Assembly (NCBI RefSeq): GCF_016775005.1 | Contig: NZ_JAEUXI010000002.1 | Coordinates: 248,001 to 312,000 of the forward strand | Direction of reading: 5' to 3' | Origin: Streptococcus suis | Lineage (GTDB): Bacteria; Bacillota; Bacilli; Lactobacillales; Streptococcaceae | DNA: 64,000 nt | Shown: positions 42,739 through 52,693 of the stretch, piece by piece | Layout: each line of letters begins with the position of its first letter | How positions within the stretch are numbered: the stretch's first letter is position 1 | Made by a program: the position numbers and the translations under genes | The notes under the pieces: generated by a model | The model's database searches: none | What the model was told of the DNA's origin: nothing | The model's input: only the letters and a program-made list of their open reading frames with translations

Positions 42739-42943
42739 TACTCAATGAAAATCAAAATCAAACTAGCTCCAAAGGTTTGGGGAACCTTTGGAGGTTGGAG
42801 ATAGGCGAACGTAGTTCGTTTCTACTTATGCAGATAGAACTCTGTCACTTTATTATTGTCAAGTGACAGGCTGGAAACCTCCACTGGAGCTTTCCACTCA
42901 TCAAATCAAGTCAACAAGGTCTGATTTTGATTTTCGAAGAGTA
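42739..42943. repeat. 205-bp structured element with terminal inverted repeats
   Basis: The ends read TACTC....GAAAATCAAAATCA and its complement (TACTCTTCGAAAATCAAAATCA), giving about 22-bp imperfect inverted repeats. Inside are three clear hairpins: CTCCAAAGGT / ACCTTTGGAG, CTGTCACTT / AAGTGACAG, and GGAAA.CTCC / GGAG.TTTCC. It fills the 339-bp gap between the LysM gene and the DUF1697 remnant and has no frame of note. It looks like a small mobile repeat. Confidence 0.65.
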
Positions 42944-42988
42944 TAAAAAAGGAAAACAGTCACAAGTCGTTTCCCTTCATTTTCTTCT

Positions 42989-43530
42989 TCATTTTTCCAA
43001 AAACTCCGCCAATTTGACAAAGGTCTTGTGATTGCGGATGGTTAAGCTCTTGTAGAAAACCTGATGGGCAAGCTTTTTATGATAGGCCGTCTGCAAATAA
43101 GACTGCTCATCATATTTACCCCAGAAGAGAGCCGTCTGCCCAAAGTAAATAATCTCCTCTCCCAAGTCCAGCTGGCTCACCCAGTCCTCAATCAAAGTCT
43201 TCTGACTCCTATCTGTATAGAACAAAACATCCTTCCGAGCCATGTCATCCTCCCACCAAGCAGCTAGCTCTGCCCTACTTCTGTCGCATAATCCTCAGTA
43301 CTCAAAAGAGAGAATCCTTCAACAAAGGGATAGTGACTAGCAAAGAAGTCATGAAAGTCCGCCACAATCTCCTCTAGCTCCTTTTCCGTATCAAAGAAGA
43401 GATTGCCGCTGTTGATGTAGGTTTCAACATTGTCACAGCCCAAATCTGCCACCGTTTGACGCAATTCAGCCATCACAACCTTATTACGACCGCCAACATT
43501 GATCCCTCTCAGCAATAGCACATATCTCAT
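42989..43530 (-). pseudogene. DUF1697-family gene with a frameshift
   Basis: Two minus-strand frames together make one DUF1697 protein: the N-terminal half 43530-43264 (MRYVLLLRGINVGGRNKV...) and the C-terminal half in another frame (ELAAWWEDDMARKDVLFYTDR...) ending at 42989. Adding one base in the G-run at 43273-43275 joins them as EVGAELAAWW. The family (about 180 residues) has no firm function. The start overlaps the stop of the upstream serine hydrolase (ATGA). Loss of one base in a short G-run means a real mutation or an assembly error. Confidence 0.85.
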
Positions 43531-44468
43531 TGTCCTTCTCCCTCCAAGACCTGACGAATCAGAGCCATAACTTGGTTTCTATCCAACTTCCACTGGGCCC
43601 GCTCATCCTTGTCAAAGGTCCGGTTGGAGAGAAAAATCGCAGCTTTCTGCAAAGGACGATTGTACATGATAAAGGTCCCTGTATAGCCTGTGTGCGACAA
43701 CCAGTCCCCCTTCTTATCCCAGGCCAGAGACCGCTTGCGCTTATCATCAAAACCGTAATCCTGCGTTAAATTTGTCGCAAAGTCAGCCGTCAGACAGTGT
43801 TCCAAAAAGATTTCCAAATCTTTGACGGTCGAAAAGAGGCCTGCACTCCCTGCATGAAGCCCTAAAACACGCGCCTTGGGATCATGCACCACACCTGCTT
43901 TGACGCCACGCACCGTCGGCACCGCCTGACTGACTGGTCCAAAGGAGGTTTGGGACATGCCAAAGGGCTCTAGAACATCTCGACTAATCAGCTGGTCTAG
44001 ACTGTCTCTACCCAGTTCCTCCAACAAAAAGCCCAGCAAGAGAAAATTAATGTCTGTGTAGAGGAAATCTTTCTTATCCGTTACGGTAATCTTCAAAATT
44101 GCTTCCTTGAGCTGGTCGGCATCCAGACTATCCCGATTGGGAATGAAGGGATCGATACCACTAGTATGGGTCAATAATTGCCGAATGGTGACCTCACTAT
44201 CCGCAAAAGCTGGATAATAAGACTGCAAGGTCCTATCTAACTCCAAAGCTCCGCTATTAACCAGAAAAGTCGCAAGAGTCCCTACTCCAACCACCTTGGA
44301 AACAGAAGCCAAGTCATAGGTCAAACCTGCCTCAACTGGCGTATGGCCATCCTGGGTCCCTAGATAGTACTCCTTCCACTGGCCCTTAGAAAAAAGAGCC
44401 AGACTGGCACCAGGATAAACTCCTTGCCCAATCTGCTCTGAAATCTTGTCTAAAATCGCTTGTCTCAT
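43527..44468 (-). CDS. Beta-lactamase-family serine hydrolase
   Basis: A 313-residue cytoplasmic-looking (no signal peptide) hydrolase of the class C beta-lactamase/AmpH superfamily. The SxxK motif is SVSK (about 54-57), the YxN element is YTDIN (about 137), and HTGYTG (about 248-253) is the third box. I chose ATG 44468, which overlaps the stop of cppA (ATGA) for translational coupling, over a frame from 44480. The natural substrate is unknown; homologues often act on esters or peptides. Confidence 0.85.
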   Translation of the reverse strand: MRQAILDKISEQIGQGVYPGASLALFSKGQWKEYYLGTQDGHTPVEAGLTYDLASVSKVVGVGTLATFLVNSGALELDRTLQSYYPAFADSEVTIRQLLTHTSGIDPFIPNRDSLDADQLKEAILKITVTDKKDFLYTDINFLLLGFLLEELGRDSLDQLISRDVLEPFGMSQTSFGPVSQAVPTVRGVKAGVVHDPKARVLGLHAGSAGLFSTVKDLEIFLEHCLTADFATNLTQDYGFDDKRKRSLAWDKKGDWLSHTGYTGTFIMYNRPLQKAAIFLSNRTFDKDERAQWKLDRNQVMALIRQVLEGEGQ

Positions 44469-45196
44469 TTTTCGAACCACAATTCAATGCCACCTAGGTC
44501 CCTTGTCTGAATAAAACGCTCACGCTTGTCCTTGAAATATCCATCTGGCAAGACTGCTTCTAGGGGATCCCAGTCGAAGTCCTGTCGCACCGCAAAACGC
44601 AAGCTATCCAAATCCCAAACTTCCTCAGCTGGTGTCTGCAAGTCATCACCCTCTGCCTGTTCGAAACGAACAAGCTCCTGATCTCCCAACAGTTTTTGAT
44701 AAAAGGCTTGACTAGCTGCCTGATCTGGTGTTCGCAGTACAACCTCCTCTATCAAAGCCTGACTGAAACCGTCAAAGCTTTCTTTAGAGGCAAAAGGATA
44801 GGGAGCCAGTATTTCAACCAAATCCTCACGGCTCTCTTCACCATGAACCAAGAAGCGGTCTCCTTCTGGCGATAGGCATTCAAAAGCAAGGCCACGTTTT
44901 CCTTTATACAATGTTGAATAAGAGGCACCAGTAGCCAAAAGCGCTTCAATCTCTTCGACCTGTGCTACTTTCAGCACTAGAAGAGCCAGTTTTTTCAAGC
45001 CCTTAACCTGACGGGTACGGGCACTAGGTGATTCCATCAAACTCAAGACCAATTCTTTTGATTGGTGGCTTGAAAAATCAGCAAATGGTCCATCTTCTAA
45101 TAGGGTCTTCAAACCCAAATTTTTCTCGATAAATTCTTGATTGATAGCCCGGTTATTAACACGCAAAACAGGGACTACATGCTTGTCTCGTAACAT
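44465..45196 (-). CDS. cppA: CppA-family protein (reported C3-degrading proteinase)
   Basis: A 243-residue protein with two tandem glyoxalase/VOC-like halves (about 5-120 and 140-240), opening MLRDKHVVPVLRVNNR and ending GGIELWFEK. This matches the streptococcal CppA family, described in the literature as a C3-degrading protein although no protease motif or signal peptide is visible here. It starts a tight cppA-serine hydrolase-DUF1697 operon with 4-bp overlaps and is divergent from pepX. Confidence 0.75.
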   Translation of the reverse strand: MLRDKHVVPVLRVNNRAINQEFIEKNLGLKTLLEDGPFADFSSHQSKELVLSLMESPSARTRQVKGLKKLALLVLKVAQVEEIEALLATGASYSTLYKGKRGLAFECLSPEGDRFLVHGEESREDLVEILAPYPFASKESFDGFSQALIEEVVLRTPDQAASQAFYQKLLGDQELVRFEQAEGDDLQTPAEEVWDLDSLRFAVRQDFDWDPLEAVLPDGYFKDKRERFIQTRDLGGIELWFEK

Positions 45197-45356
45197 CTCA
45201 TACTCCTCAATACTATACCATACTATTGTAATGGAAAATGTCGAATTTTACAAATAATATATAAAAATCAACTCCCGTTTTTTCTAACTTTTTGACCTCA
45301 TTTTGGCAAATCTGTCCCAGGTTTGAACAAGTTCCAATTTTCCACACAAACGATAC

Positions 45357-45385
45357 TTGACAAGCCTCGCTACTTTCTTTATGCT
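45357..45385 (+). promoter_or_regulatory. Promoter of pepX
   Basis: TTGACA (45357-45362), 17-bp spacer, TATGCT (45380-45385). A small hairpin (GACCATT / AATGGTC, 45411-45432) lies in the leader. The 272-bp gap to cppA holds nothing else I can name. Confidence 0.8.
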
Positions 45386-45468
45386 AACAGTAGCGTGAAA
45401 ACGAAGTAAGGACCATTCTATCAACAATGGTCTCTAAAGTAAAGGATTTATACAAGAAAGGAACATGT

Positions 45469-47736
45469 ATGCGTTTCAATGCCTATTCCTACATTACAAG
45501 CCCCATGGGTCAGATGATTGAGGAACTCCACCAGATTGGCTTTACTCTGGATTCTCAAGTTTGTCCTAAAGTCACTCTCGAAACCTTTGTCAGAAAGTGC
45601 CAGTTCCTGACAGCAAACACCGACTTTGCCCTATCCAACATGATTGCGGATTGGAAGACAGATCTCTTGACCTTCTTCCAATCTGACCGTGAGCTGACAG
45701 ACCAGATTTTCTATCAAGTGGCATTTCAGTTGCTAGGCTTCGTGCCTGGTGTGGACTACACCGATGTGGAGGAATTCCGCAAGACCAGCCAGTTCCCCGT
45801 TGTCTATGGGGATGTCATCGATAACCTCTACCAACTCCTCAATACTCGCACCAAGTCTGGAAATACCTTGATTGACCAGCTGGTCAGCGACGACCTGATT
45901 CCAGAGGACAATCGCTACCATTTCTTCAACGGCAAATCCTTGGCAACTTTTTCGACCAAGGACCTCATTCGTGAGGTAGTTTATGTCGAAACACCTGTTG
46001 ATACGGCGGGGACTGGACAGACTGACATTGTCAAGGTTTCCATTCTCCGTCCTCACTTTGACGGGAAAATCCCTGCGGTGATTACCAACAGTCCCTATCA
46101 TCAAGGAGTGAACGATGTAGCCAGCGATAAGGCCCTGCATAAGATGGAAGGCGAGTTAGCACAGAAAACTGCTGGTACCATTCAAGTCAAGCAGTCCAGC
46201 ATCACCAAGCTAGACTTGGACCAGCGGGACCTGCCTGTCAGCCCTGCTACTGAAAAACTGGGGCACATTACTTCATACTCCCTCAATGACTACTTCCTCG
46301 CTCGCGGCTTTGCCAGCCTCCATGTGTCTGGTGTCGGCACGCTGGGCTCAACAGGCTACATGACATCTGGCGACTACCAGCAGGTGGAGGGCTATAAAGC
46401 GGTGATTGACTGGCTAAACGGTCGCACCAAGGCCTACACAGACCATACTCGCTCGCTTGAGGTCAAGGCCGATTGGGCCAATGGTAAGGTGGCGACGACG
46501 GGACTGTCTTATCTGGGCACCATGTCCAATGCCTTGGCAACAACTGGCGTGGACGGATTGGAAGTCGTCATCGCAGAAGCAGGGATTTCCTCTTGGTATG
46601 ACTACTACCGTGAAAACGGGCTGGTGACTAGCCCTGGCGGCTATCCAGGCGAGGACTTGGACAGCTTGACCGCCCTGACCTACTCCAAGAGTCTGCAAGC
46701 AGGGGACTTCCTCCGCAATAAAGCAGCCTACGAAAAAGGACTGGCGGCAGAACGTGCTGCCCTGGACCGCACCAGCGGCGACTACAATCAATACTGGCAT
46801 GACCGCAATTATCTGCTCCACGCAGACAAGGTCAAATGCGAAGTCGTCTTTACCCACGGCTCACAGGACTGGAATGTCAAGCCAATCCATGTCTGGAATA
46901 TGTTTCATGCCCTGCCAAGCCAGCTCAAAAAGCACCTCTTTTTCCACAACGGGGCCCATGTTTATATGAACAACTGGCAGTCTATCGACTTCCGTGAGTC
47001 CATGAACGCCCTGCTCAGCCAAAAACTGCTGGGCTACGAGAATAACTACCAACTGCCAACGGTTATCTGGCAGGACAACAGCGGTGAGCAGACTTGGACG
47101 ACCTTGGACACCTTTGGCGGTGAAAACGAGGCTGTCTTGCCACTAGGTACTGGAAGCCAGACCATTTCCAATCAATATGCCCAAGAAGATTTTGACCGCT
47201 ACGGCAAATCCTACCCAGCTTTCCACCAAGACCTCTATGCAGGCAAGGCCAACCAAGTCAGCATCGAACTGCCTGTAACGGAGGACCTCCTGCTCAACGG
47301 ACAGGTCACGTTGAAACTACGTGTAGCTTCTAGTGTAGCCAAAGGCCTCTTATCTGCTCAGCTATTGGACAAGGGAAATAAAAGACGCCTAGCTCCAATA
47401 CCAACACCGAAAACAAGATTGAGCTTGGACAACGGTCGTTACCATGTCCAAGAAAATCTGCTGGAATTACCTTATGTGGAGATGCCGCAACGCTTGGTAA
47501 CCAAGGGCTTTATGAACTTACAAAACCGCACCGACCTGATGACTGTCGAGGAAGTGGTGCCAGACCAATGGATGGACCTGAGCTGGAAACTGCAGCCGAC
47601 CATTTATCAGCTGAAAAAAGGCGATGTCTTGGAGTTGATTCTCTACACTACCGACTTTGAGTGTACTGTTCGGGACAATAGCGACTGGACCATTTCTCTT
47701 GAATTGGACCAGTCTAGCCTTCATTTGCCATATTAA
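45469..47736 (+). CDS. pepX: Xaa-Pro dipeptidyl-peptidase
   Basis: A 755-residue S15-family serine peptidase that removes X-Pro dipeptides from peptide N-termini. The catalytic serine is in GLSYLGT (about 345-351), within the alpha/beta-hydrolase core; the His/Asp region follows (HGSQDWNV near 466, HNGAHVY near 497). I chose ATG 45469 (AGAAAGGA Shine-Dalgarno; MRFNAYSYI is the family start) over a frame from 45427. The size equals that of S. suis DPP IV. No signal peptide is present. Confidence 0.95.
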   Translation: MRFNAYSYITSPMGQMIEELHQIGFTLDSQVCPKVTLETFVRKCQFLTANTDFALSNMIADWKTDLLTFFQSDRELTDQIFYQVAFQLLGFVPGVDYTDVEEFRKTSQFPVVYGDVIDNLYQLLNTRTKSGNTLIDQLVSDDLIPEDNRYHFFNGKSLATFSTKDLIREVVYVETPVDTAGTGQTDIVKVSILRPHFDGKIPAVITNSPYHQGVNDVASDKALHKMEGELAQKTAGTIQVKQSSITKLDLDQRDLPVSPATEKLGHITSYSLNDYFLARGFASLHVSGVGTLGSTGYMTSGDYQQVEGYKAVIDWLNGRTKAYTDHTRSLEVKADWANGKVATTGLSYLGTMSNALATTGVDGLEVVIAEAGISSWYDYYRENGLVTSPGGYPGEDLDSLTALTYSKSLQAGDFLRNKAAYEKGLAAERAALDRTSGDYNQYWHDRNYLLHADKVKCEVVFTHGSQDWNVKPIHVWNMFHALPSQLKKHLFFHNGAHVYMNNWQSIDFRESMNALLSQKLLGYENNYQLPTVIWQDNSGEQTWTTLDTFGGENEAVLPLGTGSQTISNQYAQEDFDRYGKSYPAFHQDLYAGKANQVSIELPVTEDLLLNGQVTLKLRVASSVAKGLLSAQLLDKGNKRRLAPIPTPKTRLSLDNGRYHVQENLLELPYVEMPQRLVTKGFMNLQNRTDLMTVEEVVPDQWMDLSWKLQPTIYQLKKGDVLELILYTTDFECTVRDNSDWTISLELDQSSLHLPY

Positions 47737-47768
47737 AAAAGAGCTTCCGCGAGAGGAAGCTCTTTTGG
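47735..47768. terminator. Bidirectional terminator between pepX and agaS
   Basis: AAAAGAGCTTCC / GGAAGCTCTTTT with a 6-nt loop. Confidence 0.9.
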
Positions 47769-47773
47769 CACGC

Positions 47774-48940
47774 TTATGGTAGTGGGTGGATGATAACTCC
47801 CTGTACGACACGGTTAACCGTGCCAGTTGGTGATGGTGTATCTGGCAAGTTTTTACACTTGAGAGCTGCCATCACGGAGAAAGTTTGGGCAAAAAGGATA
47901 TATGGGAAAGTCAAGAAGACATCTGGTAGATTTTCTCCGCCAGAAGCCAAGACAAAGTTAGCTGCTTCTGTACCTTCCAATGGGCTCGCAGATAGAGCCA
48001 CGATACGCGTAACAATGCCATCACCGTACACCTCATTGATCAAATCAACATCGTATTGACGGGTGTATGGATCGTTGGATGTGAACACGATGACAACCGT
48101 TTTTTCATTAATAAGAGACTTTGGTCCATGACGGAAGCCAAGTGGTGATTCATACATGGTGGCAATCTTACCAGCTGTCAACTCCAAAATCTTCAGCTGA
48201 GCTTCATGCGCCACACCGTAGAAACCACCGGCACCAAGATAAATAACTCGTTCAAAGTCTTGACCGACCAATTCTTCAACATAGTCTTCACGGTCCAAGA
48301 CATCTTGTCCCAGGCTAACAATCGTCTCCACCCAAGCAGCTTTCTCTTCTTGGCTAGCTGGCGAGAAGACAAGTAGAGCAGTTAGGGCCATGCAGGAGTA
48401 TGAACCTGTCATTGCAAAGCCCTTATCGTTTGAACCCGCAGGTTGCAAGAGCAAGAGATTTTCTTCATCACCTGCAGCTGCCTGCGCCAATTTGCCCTCT
48501 GGAGCACAGGTAATAGTCACTTGATAAAGTTTATCAACGATTTGTTTGGCAACTTCTACTGCCGCCACACTTTCAGGTGAATTTCCGCTGCGCGCAAAAG
48601 AAACCAAAATCGTTGGAAGGTCAGCTTGCAAGTAGTCATAGGGTCTGCTCACCAATTCAACTGTCCCAACTGTTGTGAAACGAATCGATTTCAAATCATT
48701 GACTTGGTTTAAGTAGTTGGCAATGGACTGACCAACAAAATCAGATGTCCCTGCACCTGCAAAAATAACATGGACAAAATCATGACGTTCTTTGATTGCA
48801 CCGATAAAACGCTCAATAGCCTCTAGTTGCCCTTGATACAGTTCATGCGCCTCCTTCCATAAACCAGGTTGTTGGAAAATTTCTGGCACTGTAATGCTAG
48901 CGCCCAGTCTCTCCAATTCTTCTTTAGCTAAACGAAACAT
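47774..48940 (-). CDS. agaS: AgaS-family sugar-phosphate isomerase/deaminase
   Basis: A 388-residue cytoplasmic protein with two SIS domains (about 40-190 and 210-360). FAGAGTSDFVGQS (about 65-77) and SFARSGNSPESV (about 117-128) are sugar-phosphate binding loops. AgaS enzymes deaminate or isomerise galactosamine-6-phosphate in the N-acetylgalactosamine pathway. I chose ATG 48940 (AGGAGGAGCT directly upstream) over the 49006 frame. It is monocistronic with its own promoter and operator, which fits a role in amino-sugar use alongside the GH101 enzyme. Confidence 0.88.
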   Translation of the reverse strand: MFRLAKEELERLGASITVPEIFQQPGLWKEAHELYQGQLEAIERFIGAIKERHDFVHVIFAGAGTSDFVGQSIANYLNQVNDLKSIRFTTVGTVELVSRPYDYLQADLPTILVSFARSGNSPESVAAVEVAKQIVDKLYQVTITCAPEGKLAQAAAGDEENLLLLQPAGSNDKGFAMTGSYSCMALTALLVFSPASQEEKAAWVETIVSLGQDVLDREDYVEELVGQDFERVIYLGAGGFYGVAHEAQLKILELTAGKIATMYESPLGFRHGPKSLINEKTVVIVFTSNDPYTRQYDVDLINEVYGDGIVTRIVALSASPLEGTEAANFVLASGGENLPDVFLTFPYILFAQTFSVMAALKCKNLPDTPSPTGTVNRVVQGVIIHPLP

Positions 48941-48953
48941 AGCTCCTCCTTTG

Positions 48954-48967
48954 CTGGTTATAACCAG
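48954..48967. promoter_or_regulatory. Palindromic operator of agaS
   Basis: CTGGTTATAACCAG is a perfect 14-bp palindrome about 11 bp downstream of the -10. It resembles GntR-family amino-sugar regulator sites (AgaR/NagR type). No such regulator is in the window. Confidence 0.7.
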
Positions 48968-48977
48968 TTTTTCTTTT

Positions 48978-49006
48978 ATTATACTACGCCCACCAGTAAA
49001 GGTCAA
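48978..49006 (-). promoter_or_regulatory. Promoter of agaS
   Basis: Minus strand: TTGACC (49006-49001), 17-bp spacer, TATAAT (48983-48978). Confidence 0.85.
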
Positions 49007-49103
49007 TAGAAAATAGGTTGATATATTGTATGCAAAAAGCGTCTATTTCCCCCTGACAGGAAAAATGGTATAATACAGTATTAGCATTTAGGAGGACAAG
49101 AAA

Positions 49104-49403
49104 ATGATGAACATGCAACAAATGATGAAACAGGCACAAAAACTGCAGAAACAAATGGAAAAGAGCCAGGCGGAATTGGCTGCCATGGAATTCACAGGTC
49201 ACTCTGCCCAAGAACTCGTTTCTGCTACGGTTACAGGGGATAAAAAATTGGTAGCTGTCAGCTTTAAACCAGAGGTCGTGGACCCTGAGGACCTCGAAAC
49301 CTTGCAGGATATGACTGTCCAAGCTGTCAATCAAGCCTTAGACTTGGCAGACCAAGCAACCAAAAAAACTCTCGGTGCCTTTGCAGGAAAATTACCATTC
49401 TAA
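49104..49403 (+). CDS. ybaB: YbaB/EbfC-family nucleoid-associated protein
   Basis: A 99-residue dimeric DNA-binding protein. N-terminal [18 protein letters not shown] and the core [20 protein letters not shown] are family hallmarks. The protein binds DNA non-specifically, and the gene often sits next to dnaX-recR, though not here. Shine-Dalgarno AGGAGGAC lies 12 bp before the ATG, and an extended -10 (TGG-TATAAT, about 49067-49072) lies upstream. Confidence 0.94.
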   Translation: MMNMQQMMKQAQKLQKQMEKSQAELAAMEFTGHSAQELVSATVTGDKKLVAVSFKPEVVDPEDLETLQDMTVQAVNQALDLADQATKKTLGAFAGKLPF

Positions 49404-49409
49404 ACAACA

Positions 49410-49442
49410 AGAAAAAAACGGACAGATGTCCGTTTTTTTCTT
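49410..49442 (+). terminator. Terminator after ybaB
   Basis: AAAAAACGGAC / GTCCGTTTTTT with a 4-nt loop (AGAT); can serve the convergent gene too. Confidence 0.85.
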
Positions 49443-49443
49443 G

Positions 49444-51207
49444 TTACCCTTCAAATTGGTAGAGGAGTTTTTGGAATTGGATCAGGAAAAGGTCACTATA
49501 AGAAGTATTCTCCTGAAAGTTCTTCATCAAGTCTTGCATTACAGCCAGCTGGTCGGTGATAATCCCATCCACTTGCAACAAAATCATTTGAGTCATGGTT
49601 TCTTCATCGTTAGGGGTCCAGGCATAGACAGATTTTCCATATAGCCAGGACTTGACCATAAAGTTTTGGTCCAAAGAAGAATATTCCATAGTATAACCAT
49701 CCGCAAGGGTCTGTGGATAAATCGAGTTAAAGGGCAAGATAAAGAAAGAAACAAGGGCTTCATCGTATTCCTTTACCTCGATAATGGTTTGGTAATCCAG
49801 CGACTGAATCTGGTGCCCCTTGTCTAGTAGGCGTTGCCCGTATTTTTCTAGGAAAGTTTTAGTCAAATCAGGGGAATCTTGGTCTGTTACCTTGATTTCT
49901 ACCAGCAGTTTCTGCCCCAGCTGATCTGCCTTGTCCAAGTAAGCATCGAAAGAAGGAACCGGACTGGACATGCCGTTTTCTGAAGCTGTCATCTTAGTCA
50001 ATTCTTCTAGAGTGTAATCATGGGTCCCGCCTGGATTGCCTGTGAGGGCCTGAAGGTCTGTATCGTGCATAACGACAAACTCAAGGTCCTTGGTTTCCTG
50101 AATATCCATCTCAACAAAATCAGGTGATAGTTGGGCAGTCTTTTCCAAGGAATCTAGGGTATTTTGCACTCCGTTCGCATTGTCAACACCCCTGTGGGAA
50201 ATCGTGATAGGCAAGGTTTCCAACGGATAATAAAAAGTCACCGCCCCTTGAACCCCATAATAAAGACTCGCTGTTGCAACAATAGCCAGTCGAAGTCGGT
50301 GACGTAGGCGCTTACGACGATAGCTTGGTAAATGTTTGCCTGTCACCAAGGTCACAAACTTGGTCATAAACAAGGCAATGGCACTGTAAAAAGCCAACCG
50401 TAGCAAGACATAATGGACTATGACCATCGGATAGGCCAAGATCGGAACAAATCGTTCCACCAAGACCTGAACAGTATAGAAACAAAGACCACTCAAGAAA
50501 AAGAGCAAGGTCGATTGTAAGATAATGCCGATCAAGGAAAAGAAATGCCCCACCTGATTCCGACCACTTGTCTTGTCCCAAGAATAGCGAATGGACTCTT
50601 TCACACTTCGGTGCTCAAAGTAAACCTTGGGAATGGCATACATCAGTCTAGATGCCAGCCAAAAGAAGACCAGGAGGGCTAACAAAAAGAAGAGGCTGAC
50701 CAGCAAGATATTGGTCAAGTAATCGACGACAAACTCAGGAATGACCAGCTTGTTAAAATAATAGATATTCAGAAGCCGCCTCAAAAAAGGCAATAATATG
50801 ACGGCATAAAAGAGCAGGAAAATCAATTTTGGAAGGCTGATATGTCGCAAAATCGCCAACATACTCCTGCTCACATCCCGCAGATAATCAGGTAGGTGCT
50901 TCACATTTTGATCCAGTAACTGCCAGACTCCTGTAAACAAAAGGGCCAGCTCCAAGTAAGCCACGAAGATATTGGCGACAAACAAGAGGAGGAACAAGAG
51001 AGTTACAAAGCCATTTTCTGAAAAAACTGCCAGAGCATTGGTCGGTGATAGATAGGCGTGACCCGTCAAACTCAGAAGCGCTTCTGCCAACCAAGAATTT
51101 AAGGGAATCCATATAAATTCCATAAAGGCAAAAGAGGAGGCAAAGAGGAGGAGGATCTTGTCTAGATTGTAATAAATTTTCTGAAATTCTCGTCTTATTC
51201 GTTTCAT
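49444..51207 (-). CDS. Membrane glycerophosphodiester phosphodiesterase family protein
   Basis: A 587-residue protein with about eight membrane segments in the N-terminal 330 residues, including a GDPD_N-like membrane domain, and a C-terminal GDPD domain from about 345 (ISHRGVDNANGVQNTLDS, then DFVEMDIQETKDLEFVVMHDTDL). The family cleaves glycerophosphodiesters or lipid/teichoic acid glycerophosphate. The catalytic HRG...ENT-like and E-D motifs look intact, with N-T replacing the usual ENT. I chose ATG 51207; the longer frame from 51276 begins with TTG. It is divergent from the YrdC gene. Confidence 0.85.
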   Translation of the reverse strand: MKRIRREFQKIYYNLDKILLLFASSFAFMEFIWIPLNSWLAEALLSLTGHAYLSPTNALAVFSENGFVTLLFLLLFVANIFVAYLELALLFTGVWQLLDQNVKHLPDYLRDVSRSMLAILRHISLPKLIFLLFYAVILLPFLRRLLNIYYFNKLVIPEFVVDYLTNILLVSLFFLLALLVFFWLASRLMYAIPKVYFEHRSVKESIRYSWDKTSGRNQVGHFFSLIGIILQSTLLFFLSGLCFYTVQVLVERFVPILAYPMVIVHYVLLRLAFYSAIALFMTKFVTLVTGKHLPSYRRKRLRHRLRLAIVATASLYYGVQGAVTFYYPLETLPITISHRGVDNANGVQNTLDSLEKTAQLSPDFVEMDIQETKDLEFVVMHDTDLQALTGNPGGTHDYTLEELTKMTASENGMSSPVPSFDAYLDKADQLGQKLLVEIKVTDQDSPDLTKTFLEKYGQRLLDKGHQIQSLDYQTIIEVKEYDEALVSFFILPFNSIYPQTLADGYTMEYSSLDQNFMVKSWLYGKSVYAWTPNDEETMTQMILLQVDGIITDQLAVMQDLMKNFQENTSYSDLFLIQFQKLLYQFEG

Positions 51208-51323
51208 GAATCTAGTTTCCCACAATTCAAATTCTTTTGCAAGACCTTCTTTGTGAAACAACTTGTTTTTTTGCAAAATTCTGATATAATTGAATTATCT
51301 GACAATTTAAAAGGAGCCAATTT

Positions 51324-52109
51324 ATGACAAAACAAATTCATTGGGATGGCCAACTTTCACAAGAAGGCCTTGATATTATCAAAGGGGAAGGCGGCGTTAT
51401 CGTTTGCCCGACTAAGGTAGGCTACATCATCATGACCGCAGATAAGGCCGGTTTGGAACGCAAGTTTGACGCAAAAGAGCGCAAGCGCAATAAACCAGGT
51501 GTCGTTCTCTGTGGTAGTATGGAAGAGTTGCGTGAATTGGCCCAGTTGACCCCTGAGATTGATGCTTTCTACCAAACCCACTGGGATCAGGATATCCTGC
51601 TGGGCTGTATCCTTCCATGGAAGCCAGAAGCCTACGAAAAGCTCCAAGCCTATGGAGATGGGCGTGAGGAATTGATGACCGATACTCGCAAAACCTCTTG
51701 CTTTGTCATCAAGTTTGGTGTAGCTGGTGAGCAAATCGCCAAGGAAATGTGGGAAAAAGAGGGACGTATGGTCTATGCTTCTTCTGCTAACCCATCTGGT
51801 AAGGGAAATCGTGGCAAGGTAGAAGGAATTGGCGAGCGCATCGCTTCTAAGGTTGACTTGGTGATTGAGGCGGATGACTATGTCGCTTCAATTCAACCTG
51901 ATAAAACGATTGAAACTCGCTATGAGCAAGGGGTTATGGTGTCCATGGTTGATAAGGATGGTAAACTTATTCCAGAACAAGGTCCTGCCAGCCGCTCTAT
52001 CAGTCCTTGTCCAGTCGTGATTCGCAAGGGATTGGACATCGATAAAATTATGATGAATCTTTCTGATCATTTCAACTCTTGGGATTACCGCCAAGGAGAA
52101 TACTACTAG
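51324..52109 (+). CDS. Sua5/YciO/YrdC-domain protein (possible threonylcarbamoyl-AMP synthase)
   Basis: A 261-residue protein with a YrdC fold. VCPTKVGYIIMTADK (about 27-41), KPGVVLCGSMEEL (about 57-69) and YASSANPSGKGN (about 149-160) match the nucleotide- and threonylcarbamoyl-binding core. The family helps make t6A37 on tRNA or has related roles. The C-terminal 60 residues are not typical Sua5. The tsaD-tsaB genes of the same pathway are 8-10 kb away. AGGAG Shine-Dalgarno precedes the ATG. Confidence 0.82.
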   Translation: MTKQIHWDGQLSQEGLDIIKGEGGVIVCPTKVGYIIMTADKAGLERKFDAKERKRNKPGVVLCGSMEELRELAQLTPEIDAFYQTHWDQDILLGCILPWKPEAYEKLQAYGDGREELMTDTRKTSCFVIKFGVAGEQIAKEMWEKEGRMVYASSANPSGKGNRGKVEGIGERIASKVDLVIEADDYVASIQPDKTIETRYEQGVMVSMVDKDGKLIPEQGPASRSISPCPVVIRKGLDIDKIMMNLSDHFNSWDYRQGEYY

Positions 52110-52138
52110 TCACTCTTTTCTTGTGAGGAAAGTACAAG

Positions 52139-52693
52139 ATGCCAACTATCACTCTACAGCCATTTACAACTGATCGACTCCATCGCTTGTGGGAAATCGG
52201 CTATCGCCAAGCTGCTCCACGCTGGAAGGAATTTGCAGCTCCCTATTTTGATGACTACCATGCTTATGCTCGCTTTGAAGACTTTCAAGCAGCCCCACTC
52301 TACCAGTGGTTACAAAAAGAGGCCGTTAGAGCCATTCTCCTGGATGACCAGCCGATTGGCTTTGTAAGCTATTACTGGGAATGCCAGCCAACACGCTGGC
52401 TAGAAGTCGGGATCGAAATCCATGACGACAGTATCTGGGGAAAAGGGTATGGGACAACTGCCCTCAAAATTTGGCTCAACATGATTTTTGACCAATTTCC
52501 CGATTTAGAACACATTGGTCTCACAACCTGGTCCGGCAATCCTGGCATGATGCGTGCCGCTGAGAAGCTAGGCATGACCAAGGAAGCCCAGATTCGAAAA
52601 GTCCGCTATTGGCAAGGTCACTACTACGATTCCGTCAAATATGGGATCATACGAGAGGAATGGCTAGAACAAAAGAAAAAATCAAGTTCCTAA
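52139..52693 (+). CDS. GNAT-family N-acetyltransferase (RimJ/RimL type)
   Basis: A 184-residue acetyltransferase with the acetyl-CoA loop IWGKGYGTTALKIWL (about 99-113) and the typical later NPGMMRAAEKLGM (about 135-147), a RimJ/RimL-type pattern. The substrate is unknown. It is 29 bp after the YrdC gene on the same strand, so it may be co-transcribed. The terminator starts within its last codons. Confidence 0.85.
   Translation: MPTITLQPFTTDRLHRLWEIGYRQAAPRWKEFAAPYFDDYHAYARFEDFQAAPLYQWLQKEAVRAILLDDQPIGFVSYYWECQPTRWLEVGIEIHDDSIWGKGYGTTALKIWLNMIFDQFPDLEHIGLTTWSGNPGMMRAAEKLGMTKEAQIRKVRYWQGHYYDSVKYGIIREEWLEQKKKSSS

Noticed and set aside
42650..42740. WalR site before the LysM-CHAP gene
   Set aside because: TGTCAG and TGTAAT elements are present but at 3-bp spacing with a mismatch, so they do not fit TGTWAH-N5-TGTWAH.
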